A stretch of 64,000 nt of DNA from Acinetobacter sp. 10FS3-1 (GCF_013343215.1 NZ_CP039144.1:1-64000); one strand, 5' to 3'. Positions 16,313-24,575 are shown, counted from the first letter of the stretch. Program-made: numbers and translations. Notes: generated from the letters alone by a model not told the origin.

Positions 16313-16741
16313 ATGTGGTATTTTGTGAATGAGGGAGGATTGATTGCCTGGGTAAATGAGCAAGGCGAAAGTAACCTTCCAGTTATTGCTAGTGGTCAAG
16401 TAAATGCAAAAATTGCAGATGGTAAAGTTTATCTGACTGCCAAAGATGGTTCGGTACACGCTGACTATGACCTTTGGAACAATTTAACTGCATTGGCAGT
16501 GGCAGTCTCAGGTCCAATAGTTGAACAGAACAACATGCCGATGCACATTGATACAGCAGTAGCAATCGCACATGCGCGTATAGATCAGTACCGTAATGAC
16601 TGGTACAAGGGAAACCAGAACGAAGTTAAGCAAAAAGGCACAAAAGAAGTAGATTTTTACCCAATGGAGCTTCCCGCCAATAACGTAGGGGTTTTCTTTG
16701 AGCAGATGGCTCAATATGTAATGAACGATATACCTAATTAA
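16313..16741 (+). CDS. Hypothetical protein, 142 aa
   Basis: Not recognised. Starts MWYFVNEGGLIAWVNEQGE, with a beta-rich N-terminal half (SGQVNAKIADGKVYLTAKDGSVHADYD) and a helical C-terminal half. GGGAAG lies 9 bases before ATG. It appears to be read from the promoter at 16061 through the attenuator-like hairpin at 16222-16243. Confidence 0.78.
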   Translation: MWYFVNEGGLIAWVNEQGESNLPVIASGQVNAKIADGKVYLTAKDGSVHADYDLWNNLTALAVAVSGPIVEQNNMPMHIDTAVAIAHARIDQYRNDWYKGNQNEVKQKGTKEVDFYPMELPANNVGVFFEQMAQYVMNDIPN

Positions 16742-16901
16742 TTGAAAAAGCCTAATGGCATAAAACTTACCTAAAACAGTGGCCTATGTTGCAAATGAGA
16801 TAGTATGTATGTGCCCTATGGGTGTTTTTGCTCGCGCACCCCATAGAGCCGATTTCAGTAAAGTGTAGTCATAAACACATTCTTAGTAGTCTTTACCAAT
16901 A

Positions 16902-16972
16902 TTAACTTATGCCATGTTTCAGGATTAAAATTTACCCAGATAATATTTAGGTTGCCACCCTAATTCTGTGGC
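16902..16972 (+). promoter_or_regulatory. Backbone promoter (copy 3) plus pseudoknot leader for the DHH protein
   Basis: TTAACT 16902-16907, 18-base spacer with TATGCCATGTTTC, TAAAAT 16926-16931. Pseudoknot: TAGG 16948-16951 with CCTA 16959-16962, and GCCAC 16954-16958 with GTGGC 16968-16972, joined by ATTCT. Twelve bases then separate it from ATG 16985, with GAGGA as ribosome site. Confidence 0.78.
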
Positions 16973-16984
16973 AGTGAGGATTAA

Positions 16985-18133
16985 ATGAATAAATTACCAG
17001 TAGTAAATGCTTTTAAGCCAGGTGTTCTTCATGTTTGGGGTGAGGATGCAGTAAACGCGACCTTTAATGGTACGGACTTCATCAATGATGAAACAAGCGA
17101 AATTATTAAAGTAGACCCTAAAAATTTTCATAAGTTTGCCCAAGAACAAGGCGTACTTAAACATGAAGTTGTTTTATCTATTTTAACAAGCAATTCTAAT
17201 AAAGATGTGATCTTGATTTATCATGGCGGTTGCCCTGATGGTGTGGCTTCTGCTGTAGTTGCTATGGATGCTTTAGGTCGTGATCTGACCATGATTGCCG
17301 GTCACTATGCTCGCCCATTGTCAGAAGAAAATATTGATATAAAAGATAAAACAGTAGTGCTATGTGACTTTTCATATCCTTTAGAAGAAATGAAAAAGAT
17401 TGTCAGCAAAGCATATCGTGTGATTTTCCTAGATCACCACAACACACCTTTGGAATCCTTAGCACATCTGTTGTCTGAGCCTAATGTTTTTGCTTTTTCT
17501 AGCACACATTACAGTGGTGCAAGCCTTACATGGCAATTCTTCAATCCCAAAAAAGAAATGCCAATCTTTATTAAATATATTGAAGATGGTGATTTGTATA
17601 AATTTGCTTTGCCAGATTCACGCGATATCGTGAAAGGCTTTCATGCAATCTTAACGAAAGAAGTTTCTGAGAATCTTTACTTACTACGTGATGGTATTGT
17701 TAAAGCAGAATTGCAGCAGATCAGACAAATTGGGGAAAAAATTAATGGTGAAGCCCAACGCCAAGCAAAAGGTATCATCAAGCAAGGACGAATGACCGCT
17801 ACGGCTTATGGACATACTTTTCCAGTCATTAATGCAACACCAGATCACACAAATCTGGTTGGTGAGCTGATCTATACGACTGAGGATGTGCCTTTCGTTA
17901 TGATCTATACCATTCTTGCAAACCGTGTGAAGGTTTCCTTACGGTCGAATGCTAATGCAGTTGATGTGGCTGAGTTGGCTCAACGCATCTTCCCTAAAGG
18001 TGGTGGTCATAGAAGTGCAGCAGCCGGTTTCATGCCATTCGATCAGTTCCATAAGGAAGTTCTTTCAAATGCAGTTGAATACGTGGCTCCGGTTGCAGAA
18101 GAAAAGGCTACATGCACTTGTGAACATCATTGA
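16985..18133 (+). CDS. DHH-family phosphoesterase (RecJ/NrnA-like)
   Basis: 382 residues. DHH proteins hydrolyse phosphodiesters of single-stranded DNA, short RNAs or cyclic dinucleotides with two Mn ions. Seen after a 70-residue extra N-terminus: HGGCPDGVASA (motif I), VVLCDFSY (II), FLDHHNT (III, the DHH), YIEDGDLY (IV), and the DHHA1-type GGGHRSAAAGF near residue 340. The C-terminus is Cys/His-rich (ATCTCEHH). Expressed from promoter copy 3 with a pseudoknot leader, followed by a terminator, so monocistronic. Nanornase-like activity is a guess; a nuclease role in replicon upkeep is also possible. Confidence 0.88.
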   Translation: MNKLPVVNAFKPGVLHVWGEDAVNATFNGTDFINDETSEIIKVDPKNFHKFAQEQGVLKHEVVLSILTSNSNKDVILIYHGGCPDGVASAVVAMDALGRDLTMIAGHYARPLSEENIDIKDKTVVLCDFSYPLEEMKKIVSKAYRVIFLDHHNTPLESLAHLLSEPNVFAFSSTHYSGASLTWQFFNPKKEMPIFIKYIEDGDLYKFALPDSRDIVKGFHAILTKEVSENLYLLRDGIVKAELQQIRQIGEKINGEAQRQAKGIIKQGRMTATAYGHTFPVINATPDHTNLVGELIYTTEDVPFVMIYTILANRVKVSLRSNANAVDVAELAQRIFPKGGGHRSAAAGFMPFDQFHKEVLSNAVEYVAPVAEEKATCTCEHH

Positions 18134-18151
18134 TTAATTACCCAGAATTGA

Positions 18152-18176
18152 AAATGCCACTTTAAAGGTGGCATTT
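18152..18176 (+). terminator. Terminator after the DHH gene
   Basis: AAATGCCAC (18152-18160), 7-base loop, GTGGCATTT (18168-18176). Confidence 0.85.
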
Positions 18177-18360
18177 ATGTCAATTTACCGCCGACAGTTC
18201 TAGGCTACTTGAGCTTAATTTTCCCAGATTTATTCAACAAAATACCCTGGTACTTAGCTTTTAACTGGCTGTTTTATCTTTTTTTATAACTATAAATATA
18301 GGCGACAGCCTGTGTCGTTACATCGGTGACTTTTAAGTGGTTTTCGACAATAATTTGTTT

Positions 18361-18392
18361 CAGGAGCAGTGAAGCCCCGCCAGGAACAGTGA
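18361..18392. repeat. Two copies of CAGGRCAGTGA-like 12-mer
   Basis: CAGGAGCAGTGA (18361-18372) and CAGGAACAGTGA (18381-18392), 20 bases apart, just upstream of the -10-like box of the RNA candidate at 18419. Possible operator. The wider gap 18177-18616 has no ORF; it also holds a CGACA/TGTCG hairpin near 18302-18317. Confidence 0.4.
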
Positions 18393-18418
18393 CCTGACTA
18401 AAGAGCTATAATTAGGAT

Positions 18419-18528
18419 AGGTTGGTTTGAGGACGAAAGGACTTGTTTTGAGTAGTTCTCTACTTAACCACTTGAAGTTAGATCAGACCCGCTTTTTTAA
18501 CTAGAAATAGTTTTAGAGCGGGCCTTTT
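18419..18528 (+). ncRNA. Structured small RNA candidate (~110 nt)
   Basis: TATAAT at 18407-18412 would start transcription near 18419. The RNA can pair TGGTT (near 18421) with AACCA (near 18468) around an internal AGTAG-TTCT-CTACT hairpin. It ends in a terminator: CCCGC (18488-18492) with GCGGG (18518-18522), and an inner AACTA-GAAA-TAGTT stem with a GAAA tetraloop, then CCTTTT. There is no ORF and no known family was recognised. The -35 box is weak. Confidence 0.55.
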
Positions 18529-18616
18529 AATAATATCCCTTTAGAAAAAGTGTACATCCCCTGCCATTCATTTGTAATTATTATGTAATTGTGTTTCGTT
18601 GTTTTAATCGTGTTAT

Positions 18617-18847
18617 TTAGTCTACAGCGTAATAAATACTTGGCTCGTTGTTGCGTCCATAACTGAAATCGAAGTTCATATCTATACCCATAAACCGGCG
18701 CATATAGCCCATTGATTTGTTCCAGAAAAGCACACCCGCATGATAATTACGTCTGCGCTCATAACACACGTAGACTTTGGAGCCATTGCGAATTGCTTGC
18801 TTGACCTCTTCTATGCTACTAAACTTTTGCAGGGTTAGAGTTGCCAT
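18617..18847 (-). CDS. Small hypothetical protein, 76 aa
   Basis: Starts MATLTLQKFSSIEEVKQAIRNG; GGAGAAG lies a few bases upstream of the ATG. Aromatic, basic middle (VCYERRRNYHAGVLFWNKSMGYMRRFMG). Not recognised. Isolated leftward gene between the RNA candidate and promoter copy 4. Confidence 0.65.
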   Translation of the reverse strand: MATLTLQKFSSIEEVKQAIRNGSKVYVCYERRRNYHAGVLFWNKSMGYMRRFMGIDMNFDFSYGRNNEPSIYYAVD

Positions 18848-18972
18848 TAATCTTCTCCGAGAAGGTGACTGATTTGGTGCAAAATAATAGAGGAAAATTC
18901 ACTTATTTCTATACCATAATGAAAAAACTCTTTTTTTATTCCCGAAAAGCGTAGTCTTTTGCCACCTTTAGG

Positions 18973-19056
18973 TTGACCTATGCCATGTTTGATAGGATAA
19001 TGGTAAACTGTTACAGAGGTTGATCTAACACGCAGAGAAGCCCTGCATTAATGGCT
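18973..19056 (+). promoter_or_regulatory. Backbone promoter (copy 4) plus pseudoknot leader
   Basis: TTGACC 18973-18978, spacer TATGCCATGTTT type, GATAAT 18996-19001. Pseudoknot: GCAG 19032-19035 with CTGC 19043-19046; AGCC 19039-19042 with GGCT 19053-19056; ATTAAT loop between. GGGGGG follows as ribosome site. Confidence 0.8.
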
Positions 19057-19070
19057 TGTGGGGGGTTAAA

Positions 19071-19577
19071 TTGAGTAAAAGTAAAGAATGGAAAATGTTT
19101 AATTTGGTCAAGGCATGCAAGGATTGTCCTTTCAAAAAAGGCATGACCTACTTGACTGAACAAGGTGTATTAGAGCGTATCAATGATGTGCGCCACCATG
19201 ACAGATCGTTCACTTGCCATAAAACAATTGATTACGATGCCTTTAATGAACTTGAGGAAATCGAGAACGATATTAAAGAAGAACTTGAGTACCTTCGTGA
19301 ACATGGTTGTAGTCATAAAAAGCTGTTTTATAAACGTATAGAACTGGCTCAAGAGTTTGGATTACACGATGCTATTGAGAAGTATGAAGCAACCAAAAAT
19401 GATGAAATGTACTGCGCCGGTATGCTGATCTTGGCGAAGAAATCTGGCTTTTTAATGAATAATCGTGCACTACGTTACGCAGTAACAAGTAATCTTCTGG
19501 ACCCAGACAAATTCATTGATGAAGATGAAGTCTATGATTCAGTAGAACAGGCTGTTGAAGCACATAAGAATGGATGA
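19071..19577 (+). CDS. Cysteine-rich small protein, DUF6283-like
   Basis: 168 residues from TTG 19071, preferred because GGGGGG sits 4-9 bases upstream and directly after the pseudoknot; TTG 19056 is in frame but lies inside the pseudoknot. Pattern: ACKDCPFKKG (Cys16, Cys19), FTCHKT (Cys49-His50) and YCAGMLIL, the layout of DUF6283-type phage/plasmid proteins, where the Cys/His set probably binds zinc or a cluster. The helical middle is an addition. Function unknown. Confidence 0.78.
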   Translation: MSKSKEWKMFNLVKACKDCPFKKGMTYLTEQGVLERINDVRHHDRSFTCHKTIDYDAFNELEEIENDIKEELEYLREHGCSHKKLFYKRIELAQEFGLHDAIEKYEATKNDEMYCAGMLILAKKSGFLMNNRALRYAVTSNLLDPDKFIDEDEVYDSVEQAVEAHKNG

Positions 19578-19644
19578 TTCCATTCTTATATTTTTCAGTT
19601 ATTATTCAATTTGTCAGTCGTGTACGACATTTTGGAAATAACAA

Positions 19645-19977
19645 ATGCAAAACAGCAATAAGCAAGACGATCAGTACGATCAAGATCAGATCGACCGGGA
19701 ATATGACGATGGCTTGACCGATGAACAGCGAGAACAAGAGCGCAAGGCTCAAATTCAACGGCGTATTAAAGCACGAAATCAGTTCCGTTCACCGTGGTTC
19801 ATTCTGGGAATAATCGCTATTTTATTCATTGTAATCTACCCTCGTTGCAGCTACAAAGATAATGTTCGGAAAGACATGGAACGCAAGGCTCAAAAACAGG
19901 CTGAATTACAAAAAAGTCAACCACAGCAGAAAGAACAAATTTCTGATGAACAGCAAGGGATGGTTCCTAAGTTCTAA
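19645..19977 (+). CDS. Single-helix membrane protein, charged and Gln-rich
   Basis: 110 residues. Highly charged N-terminus (QDDQYDQDQIDREYDD), one membrane helix at about 50-68 (WFILGIIAILFIVIYP), then a Lys/Gln-rich tail (KAQKQAELQKSQPQQKEQ). Not recognised. It lies 67 bases after the DUF6283-like gene and before a terminator, so probably the second gene of that unit. Confidence 0.75.
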   Translation: MQNSNKQDDQYDQDQIDREYDDGLTDEQREQERKAQIQRRIKARNQFRSPWFILGIIAILFIVIYPRCSYKDNVRKDMERKAQKQAELQKSQPQQKEQISDEQQGMVPKF

Positions 19978-19999
19978 GTCATTGAAACTTACTGAAATC

Positions 20000-20021
20000 A
20001 GGGGTTCTACCCCTTTTTTTT
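20000..20021 (+). terminator. Terminator after 19645 gene
   Basis: AGGGG (20000-20004), TTCTA, CCCCT (20010-20014), then a run of T. Confidence 0.85.
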
Positions 20022-20046
20022 AATGCTCAAAAACTATTCTGCTTGA

Positions 20047-20075
20047 TTGACAATTGCCATGTTTGCCTAAATAAT
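20047..20075 (+). promoter_or_regulatory. Backbone promoter motif (copy 5), no pseudoknot
   Basis: TTGACA 20047-20052, spacer containing TTGCCATGTTT, AATAAT 20070-20075. The short leader to GTG 20114 does not fold into the shared pseudoknot. Confidence 0.65.
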
Positions 20076-20113
20076 ACCAAAACAAGGAACACGTAATTTT
20101 TTAAGGCAATAAT

Positions 20114-20569
20114 GTGAATATAACTGCACAAAATAAAGAGACGAATTTACGGAGCGTGGTTATTTTTGAAAACTTGCTAATTGATGAAAATAACTACATC
20201 CATAAAGTAAAAGGGCTATCAGATACAATCAAAGTATCAAGACCGTCCAACAATCCTTTAGCCACTCAAAATGTAGGTGAATATTTCAATGAAATTAGTG
20301 ATGAGGTATTAGCCCTACTGCCAGTAAAAGAGCGATATGCTTTTAACAGCATAAAGAACCATTACAAGTTGACCAGTGGCAGCACTATACAGTTGTCTCG
20401 CTTATATTCTATTGATTCCCTTATACCGGGTGTGGTGGGGTTGATCAATGTTCACTGGACCTCAGTTATTTACCTGAGCATTCCAGGTATTCAAGATGAC
20501 TTTCCGATTCTTCTGAATTACAACATGCGAGTGCCGGATTGCTATCCTTATCTACCTACGGGGGGTTAG
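20114..20569 (+). CDS. Hypothetical protein, frame 0 part (151 aa) of a frameshifted gene
   Basis: GTG start at 20114 behind AAGGC; an out-of-frame ATG-TGA overlaps it (AATGTGA at 20111-20117). It ends with TAG at 20567-20569 right after ACG GGG GGT. The last G of ACG plus GGG GGT is a G-GGG-GGT heptamer (20560-20566), a possible -1 slippery site, and the downstream frame continues the protein to 21174. Either programmed frameshifting gives two products (151 and about 353 residues), or one G is missing from the run by mutation or sequencing error. No family recognised. Confidence 0.7.
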   Translation: MNITAQNKETNLRSVVIFENLLIDENNYIHKVKGLSDTIKVSRPSNNPLATQNVGEYFNEISDEVLALLPVKERYAFNSIKNHYKLTSGSTIQLSRLYSIDSLIPGVVGLINVHWTSVIYLSIPGIQDDFPILLNYNMRVPDCYPYLPTGG

Positions 20570-21174
20570 ATCAGTTATTTGAAAGTATCACCATTGATTC
20601 AGGCATCAGCAGATATCTGGACTATGTGGAAATGGCTGATTACGACAAAGATGCCCTACCAGATATTATCTATTACAACGACAAGTCAGAAAGAATGGTT
20701 ATTAGCGGTGATTCTGCACCACAAGATTACTTTGCTGCGATTAATGAGCTGTATATACAGGAAATTTGCAAAGTTTTAATTTCAGGTCAGCAAGCATTTA
20801 ACACTGTTTATCGCCAAGAAGCTTTTGAAATTCTACGCAACCACATCATCCAGAGTTTTAAAACCTGTATGGTCGCCCTGCTCAAGCGATCTATGCCTTT
20901 GGTCATGCCAAGTTCAGAAGAATTGTGGGTTATGCACTGTGGTAAAACGCATCCACGGCGCAAATTCAAATATGAAAATACTCGCGGCGAAATGATAGAT
21001 TTGGGTTTTGGTTCGATTCGTTCAGAAGATGGTACTGACCTCACATCGGTTGAATGGGTAGAGTTTTCAGTAGATGAACAAATAGTTATCCGGGTATTGG
21101 AACGTCCAGTAGATGAACGCACGAATTTCGGCTCTCTTGTTAATCAACACCAGTATCCTAATAGCGGAAATTGA
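20539..21174 (+). CDS. Continuation of the 20114 gene in the -1 frame (about 200 aa)
   Basis: The frame is open through the G-run and continues (GLDQLFESITIDSGISRYLDYVE...) to TGA at 21174. The TTG at 20539 has no ribosome site and is embedded in the previous frame, so independent initiation is unlikely; ATG 20632 is the first internal start. The hinge would read DCYPYLPTG-GLDQLFES, a natural junction. Not recognised; contains ELWVMHCGKTHPRRKFKY and an acidic C-terminal third. Confidence 0.65.
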   Translation: MLSLSTYGGLDQLFESITIDSGISRYLDYVEMADYDKDALPDIIYYNDKSERMVISGDSAPQDYFAAINELYIQEICKVLISGQQAFNTVYRQEAFEILRNHIIQSFKTCMVALLKRSMPLVMPSSEELWVMHCGKTHPRRKFKYENTRGEMIDLGFGSIRSEDGTDLTSVEWVEFSVDEQIVIRVLERPVDERTNFGSLVNQHQYPNSGN

Positions 21175-21250
21175 ACCTGAAATTAAAGCGTTTTTGTGTT
21201 ATTTTTGAAAAACTGCTGATTACGAGCCTTTAGCCGTAAATTGTATAAAA

Positions 21251-22024
21251 ATGGACAAACTAATCGAATTGCTGCGCCAGGCGTATCGTCTGGAAATTGC
21301 GCAGAAAGACACTATTGCAGAGTTAGGCAAATCAATTACTGGACAAAGTGGGATTACCCGCATTCAGTATTTACATATCCTACACATCATTCGCAAACAC
21401 AATCTCGCTGTTGAAGATTGGGGTGAAATACGCGCATTGGTTAATGAGCCATTAGCTATTTTGGACCCGATCTCTAGCCAATCCTGGTTTACCTCAACAC
21501 CTTTGCACTGCTCTAAACGCTATTGGGAGCAAATTGAAATCTTGTTTAAAGAGTTCCATAAGTGCCAGTGTGCCATTTGTGATAGCCAGAAAACCGAAGA
21601 TGAAATTGACGTTCAAGAGTTGTGGCAATTCGATGACAAGCGAAAAATCCAGAAACTTGTTTGCTATTACCCGATCTGCATTAACTGTCAAGACCATAGC
21701 TATATACCTAGTGACCCTAGTAGTGAAGAACGCCAATACTCTGTCGAGTTTTTTAAGACGATAAATAAGTGGTCTACTGAACAGGCAAACGACCATATCA
21801 ATCAAGCTTTAACTCTTCAAAAGATGCGTGATCAGTCCGACTGGATTGTTGACGTTGCCTATATGGTGAATGAGTTAAAAACTCAACCGAATAATGTTCG
21901 AGAGAACATTTTTGACCACGATCAAAAGCAATCTATCTACCACTGTTTGAAGTCTATTCAAGAGGATGCGCGTGAGGACTATAACCTCAAGGTGGAAATT
22001 GATTGCCGATTCAGCATTTTCTAA
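21251..22024 (+). CDS. Zinc-binding, degenerate HNH-like protein, 257 aa
   Basis: Pattern CAICDSQKTEDEIDVQELWQFDDKRK... then YPICINCQDHSYI: two CxxC pairs around an ELWxFDD segment. This is the order of HNH proteins of the CxxC-HExWxYD-LCxxCH type, but the catalytic His of HE is replaced (QE). Probably a structural zinc-binding relative. Ends 10 bases before the next gene, which carries the same degenerate unit, so they form an operon. The 12-mer GAGCCTTTAGCC precedes the start (21224-21235). Confidence 0.6.
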   Translation: MDKLIELLRQAYRLEIAQKDTIAELGKSITGQSGITRIQYLHILHIIRKHNLAVEDWGEIRALVNEPLAILDPISSQSWFTSTPLHCSKRYWEQIEILFKEFHKCQCAICDSQKTEDEIDVQELWQFDDKRKIQKLVCYYPICINCQDHSYIPSDPSSEERQYSVEFFKTINKWSTEQANDHINQALTLQKMRDQSDWIVDVAYMVNELKTQPNNVRENIFDHDQKQSIYHCLKSIQEDAREDYNLKVEIDCRFSIF

Positions 22025-22034
22025 GGGGACCGTC

Positions 22035-23777
22035 GTGGCTAGTACAAAGAAAAAACCAAATCCGAAAGATTTACTGAAAAAAGCCTTCGCTCATAAGAAT
22101 CAGGATGGTACGAATGGAGTTAAAGCTCCTATGCCTAAGGAAGAAGCTAAGGCTATATTTGAAGATATCGACGGCGCGAAAGAAGCAGCTCCTAAACCAG
22201 TACCGGTAGCACCCAAAAAAGCACCGGTGGCAGTTGAAATGACACCAGATACAGTAGATCAGAATGTGCCTGAACTTTTTGTAGATGATCTGCCACCGCC
22301 AGATGATGACCTCCCTCCACCGGAAGATGATTTTGACCCTGCGGATTTAATGGAGCCTGAACCTTCGGTTGTAGATGCAGAGCCAGTTGTCGCGGAACCA
22401 GTAGCAGCAGAAGAATCACAACCAGAAATGGATGCACCTGTAGTTACAGATCAGGAAGATAATACACCGGTGGTTGAAGATAGTTCTGTATATACAGATG
22501 GAGTTGATCATCATGTAGAAGAGCTAGAAGCACCTCTGATTACCTTTGTGGATGATCTTATTGATCGGGCTGCCACAGAGGATGTCTTTAATGATGCCCC
22601 TGAAATAAACCTGTCAGTAGGCACACCAGACTTTAACGATGCCCCACCTGACATACCGGAGCCAAACTTCACTGTAGAAGAAGATGAAGCACCGCATTAC
22701 GCAGAAAAGAATATTGAAACCCTTTCTCTGCTAGATCAGGTTAAAGCTGACAAAGAAGCTCGTAAGCGTGAATATGCAGAGAGCTTACAGAAGCTAGAAG
22801 CTATTGAAAGCGAGCGTTCTGAGCTTGAAGAAATTATGCGTCAGCAGCTTCTCAAGGAACAGAATGAAGAAGCTGCCAAGCTAAATGAGGGTATTAAGAA
22901 AATCCGTACCCGGAACCGCAATTTCCTCACACTGCTTGGTGACTTATATCGACGCGAAACTGAGGAAATTCAGGCTGACAATTTGGTTGCCATTGCACAG
23001 GCATTCAAAACAGACAGCACCATTACCCTTCAAAGCTATTTACTGATTAACCGTTATTTGCACCGGTTCAATATTAAATACGACATGGAGGAAATTCGGG
23101 TATTCCTGAGTGAAGATTTGCTCAACATCGAGACACCCCCGCTCGACTTTGATTATTACTACCTATGGGAATCAAATCTGGATACCAAGATCACGCCGTA
23201 TATGTGGGATAAGCACAAGTTGATGGTGTTCAGCCGTGCCAATTTCACCTGTGAGCTGTGTGGTGGTGTTGGAATGAATAATCCTGTTGAACTGTATCCA
23301 CAATGGCGCATGTTCGATTCTAACCGTACTCAAATACTTCAAGGCTTCCTTGCTCTTTGTCCTAAATGCGTAGATGCCAAGAATCATGCTCAACTTAAAC
23401 AGCGTAATTTGAAGATGCGTTATGAGAGTGCGCGTGAACACATGAAGAATGTGAATGGTTGGGATGATCGCCAAGTAGAGAATGCCCTACTAGAAGCCGA
23501 AGAGGTCTATGCCAAGCGTGTAGATGCCAAAGCGGAGTCGGAGCGGTTTAAGAAATGGAAACTCAATATCCATGTTTTAGAGAACATATTTGGCATTGAA
23601 GTTGAAGAGCCAAAGTTTCATCAGCGCAGTCACATCAAGAGTGACTACCAACAAATATTTGAACCTCATGTTGCGTATCTATTCGGCAAGATCGAAAGCG
23701 ACCGCATGATCAAGACAGGTAAAACAAAATTTCTCAGCATCAAACTGGATGTTGAGCCAATGAAGAAAGCGAGATAA
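22035..23777 (+). CDS. Acidic-linker protein with degenerate HNH-like zinc domain, 580 aa
   Basis: GTG 22035 is chosen because AAGGGG lies 6 bases upstream; the frame is open for 23 more codons into the previous gene. Residues about 40-235 are an acidic Pro/Glu/Asp/Val-rich linker (PPPDDDLPPPEDDFD). A coiled coil follows at about 250-300. The C-terminal half has FTCELCGG ... VELYPQWRMFD ... LALCPKCVDAKNH, a CxxC/CxxC HNH-like unit again without the HE histidine, parallel to the previous gene. Possible DNA-binding or scaffold role. 5 bases separate it from the membrane gene downstream. Confidence 0.65.
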   Translation: MASTKKKPNPKDLLKKAFAHKNQDGTNGVKAPMPKEEAKAIFEDIDGAKEAAPKPVPVAPKKAPVAVEMTPDTVDQNVPELFVDDLPPPDDDLPPPEDDFDPADLMEPEPSVVDAEPVVAEPVAAEESQPEMDAPVVTDQEDNTPVVEDSSVYTDGVDHHVEELEAPLITFVDDLIDRAATEDVFNDAPEINLSVGTPDFNDAPPDIPEPNFTVEEDEAPHYAEKNIETLSLLDQVKADKEARKREYAESLQKLEAIESERSELEEIMRQQLLKEQNEEAAKLNEGIKKIRTRNRNFLTLLGDLYRRETEEIQADNLVAIAQAFKTDSTITLQSYLLINRYLHRFNIKYDMEEIRVFLSEDLLNIETPPLDFDYYYLWESNLDTKITPYMWDKHKLMVFSRANFTCELCGGVGMNNPVELYPQWRMFDSNRTQILQGFLALCPKCVDAKNHAQLKQRNLKMRYESAREHMKNVNGWDDRQVENALLEAEEVYAKRVDAKAESERFKKWKLNIHVLENIFGIEVEEPKFHQRSHIKSDYQQIFEPHVAYLFGKIESDRMIKTGKTKFLSIKLDVEPMKKAR

Positions 23778-23782
23778 AGAAT

Positions 23783-24532
23783 ATGGAACACGGAGTTAAT
23801 CAAGATCGTGTTGTTTTAGCCATTGGACGTTCCGGCAAAGGCAAAGTTCCAAGCCAACAACGAAGTAGTGTTCAGACCCCTGCACCAGAGCAATATACTT
23901 CCCTTCGCTCAACTGATGATCTGGACGACTACACGCTGAAAAGTCTGCGCTGCATTGGGTTTTGGTCATGGTTCTGGTTGATTATCTTTGGATTAAACCT
24001 GATTGGTTACTTCGTGATGAAGTTTAATCCAGGCTGGCTTGCCCCAATTGAAGCGACTGAGGGAGCACTGCGTTACTTCCTGACTGTATTTGTCTTTAAT
24101 TTCGTATTCATCTTTAAAGGCACAGTCACCGCCCTGGTTCTATTTATGTTTGCCTTTAACCGGATGGCGTACTACAACACCGCCGTAGAAATGCAAGATG
24201 CTAATGGTCTATTGAATAGCATCTATTATAAAAAATACGAATCACCGGCTTTTGACTTGCGTACCGGTAGACTATATCAGCAATTGGGTGTTGTTGAAGT
24301 AGTGCAACACTTTAAATATCTGGTAGGTCCAATGCTGTACCTTTTCTTTGCGATTATAGCGACCGCAGTGGCATTCGGTATTACAGGCTACTACTTCTAT
24401 AATATCCTGATGAACCGTGTAGCACTGAGCATTGCAGATGCTTTCCTGATGCTCTTTGTATGTTATGAAGCAGTGTTTATTTTGCGCTACCTGTATTCAG
24501 CAATTAAAGTTCGTATTATTGAATCAGATTAA
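23783..24532 (+). CDS. Four-helix membrane protein, 249 aa
   Basis: Cytoplasmic N-terminus of about 60 residues, then membrane segments at about 66-92 (FWSWFWLIIFGLNLIGYF), 99-128 (YFLTVFVFNFVFIFKGTVTA), 175-208 (LYLFFAIIATAVAFGITGYY) and 213-240 (SIADAFLMLFVCYEAVFILR). Not recognised. It closes the operon with the HNH-like zinc proteins, before a terminator at 24554. Confidence 0.8.
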   Translation: MEHGVNQDRVVLAIGRSGKGKVPSQQRSSVQTPAPEQYTSLRSTDDLDDYTLKSLRCIGFWSWFWLIIFGLNLIGYFVMKFNPGWLAPIEATEGALRYFLTVFVFNFVFIFKGTVTALVLFMFAFNRMAYYNTAVEMQDANGLLNSIYYKKYESPAFDLRTGRLYQQLGVVEVVQHFKYLVGPMLYLFFAIIATAVAFGITGYYFYNILMNRVALSIADAFLMLFVCYEAVFILRYLYSAIKVRIIESD

Positions 24533-24553
24533 GACATTTCAAACTGTTGAACG

Positions 24554-24575
24554 GCCCTCATTCGAGGGCTTTTTT
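24554..24575 (+). terminator. Terminator after 23783 gene
   Basis: GCCCTC (24554-24559), ATTC, GAGGGC (24564-24569), then TTTTTT. Confidence 0.9.

Noticed and set aside
18488..18524. Hairpin with GAAATAG resembling a tracrRNA/repeat segment
   Set aside because: No repeat-spacer array and no Cas gene in the window; the segment is a rho-independent terminator with a GAAA tetraloop.
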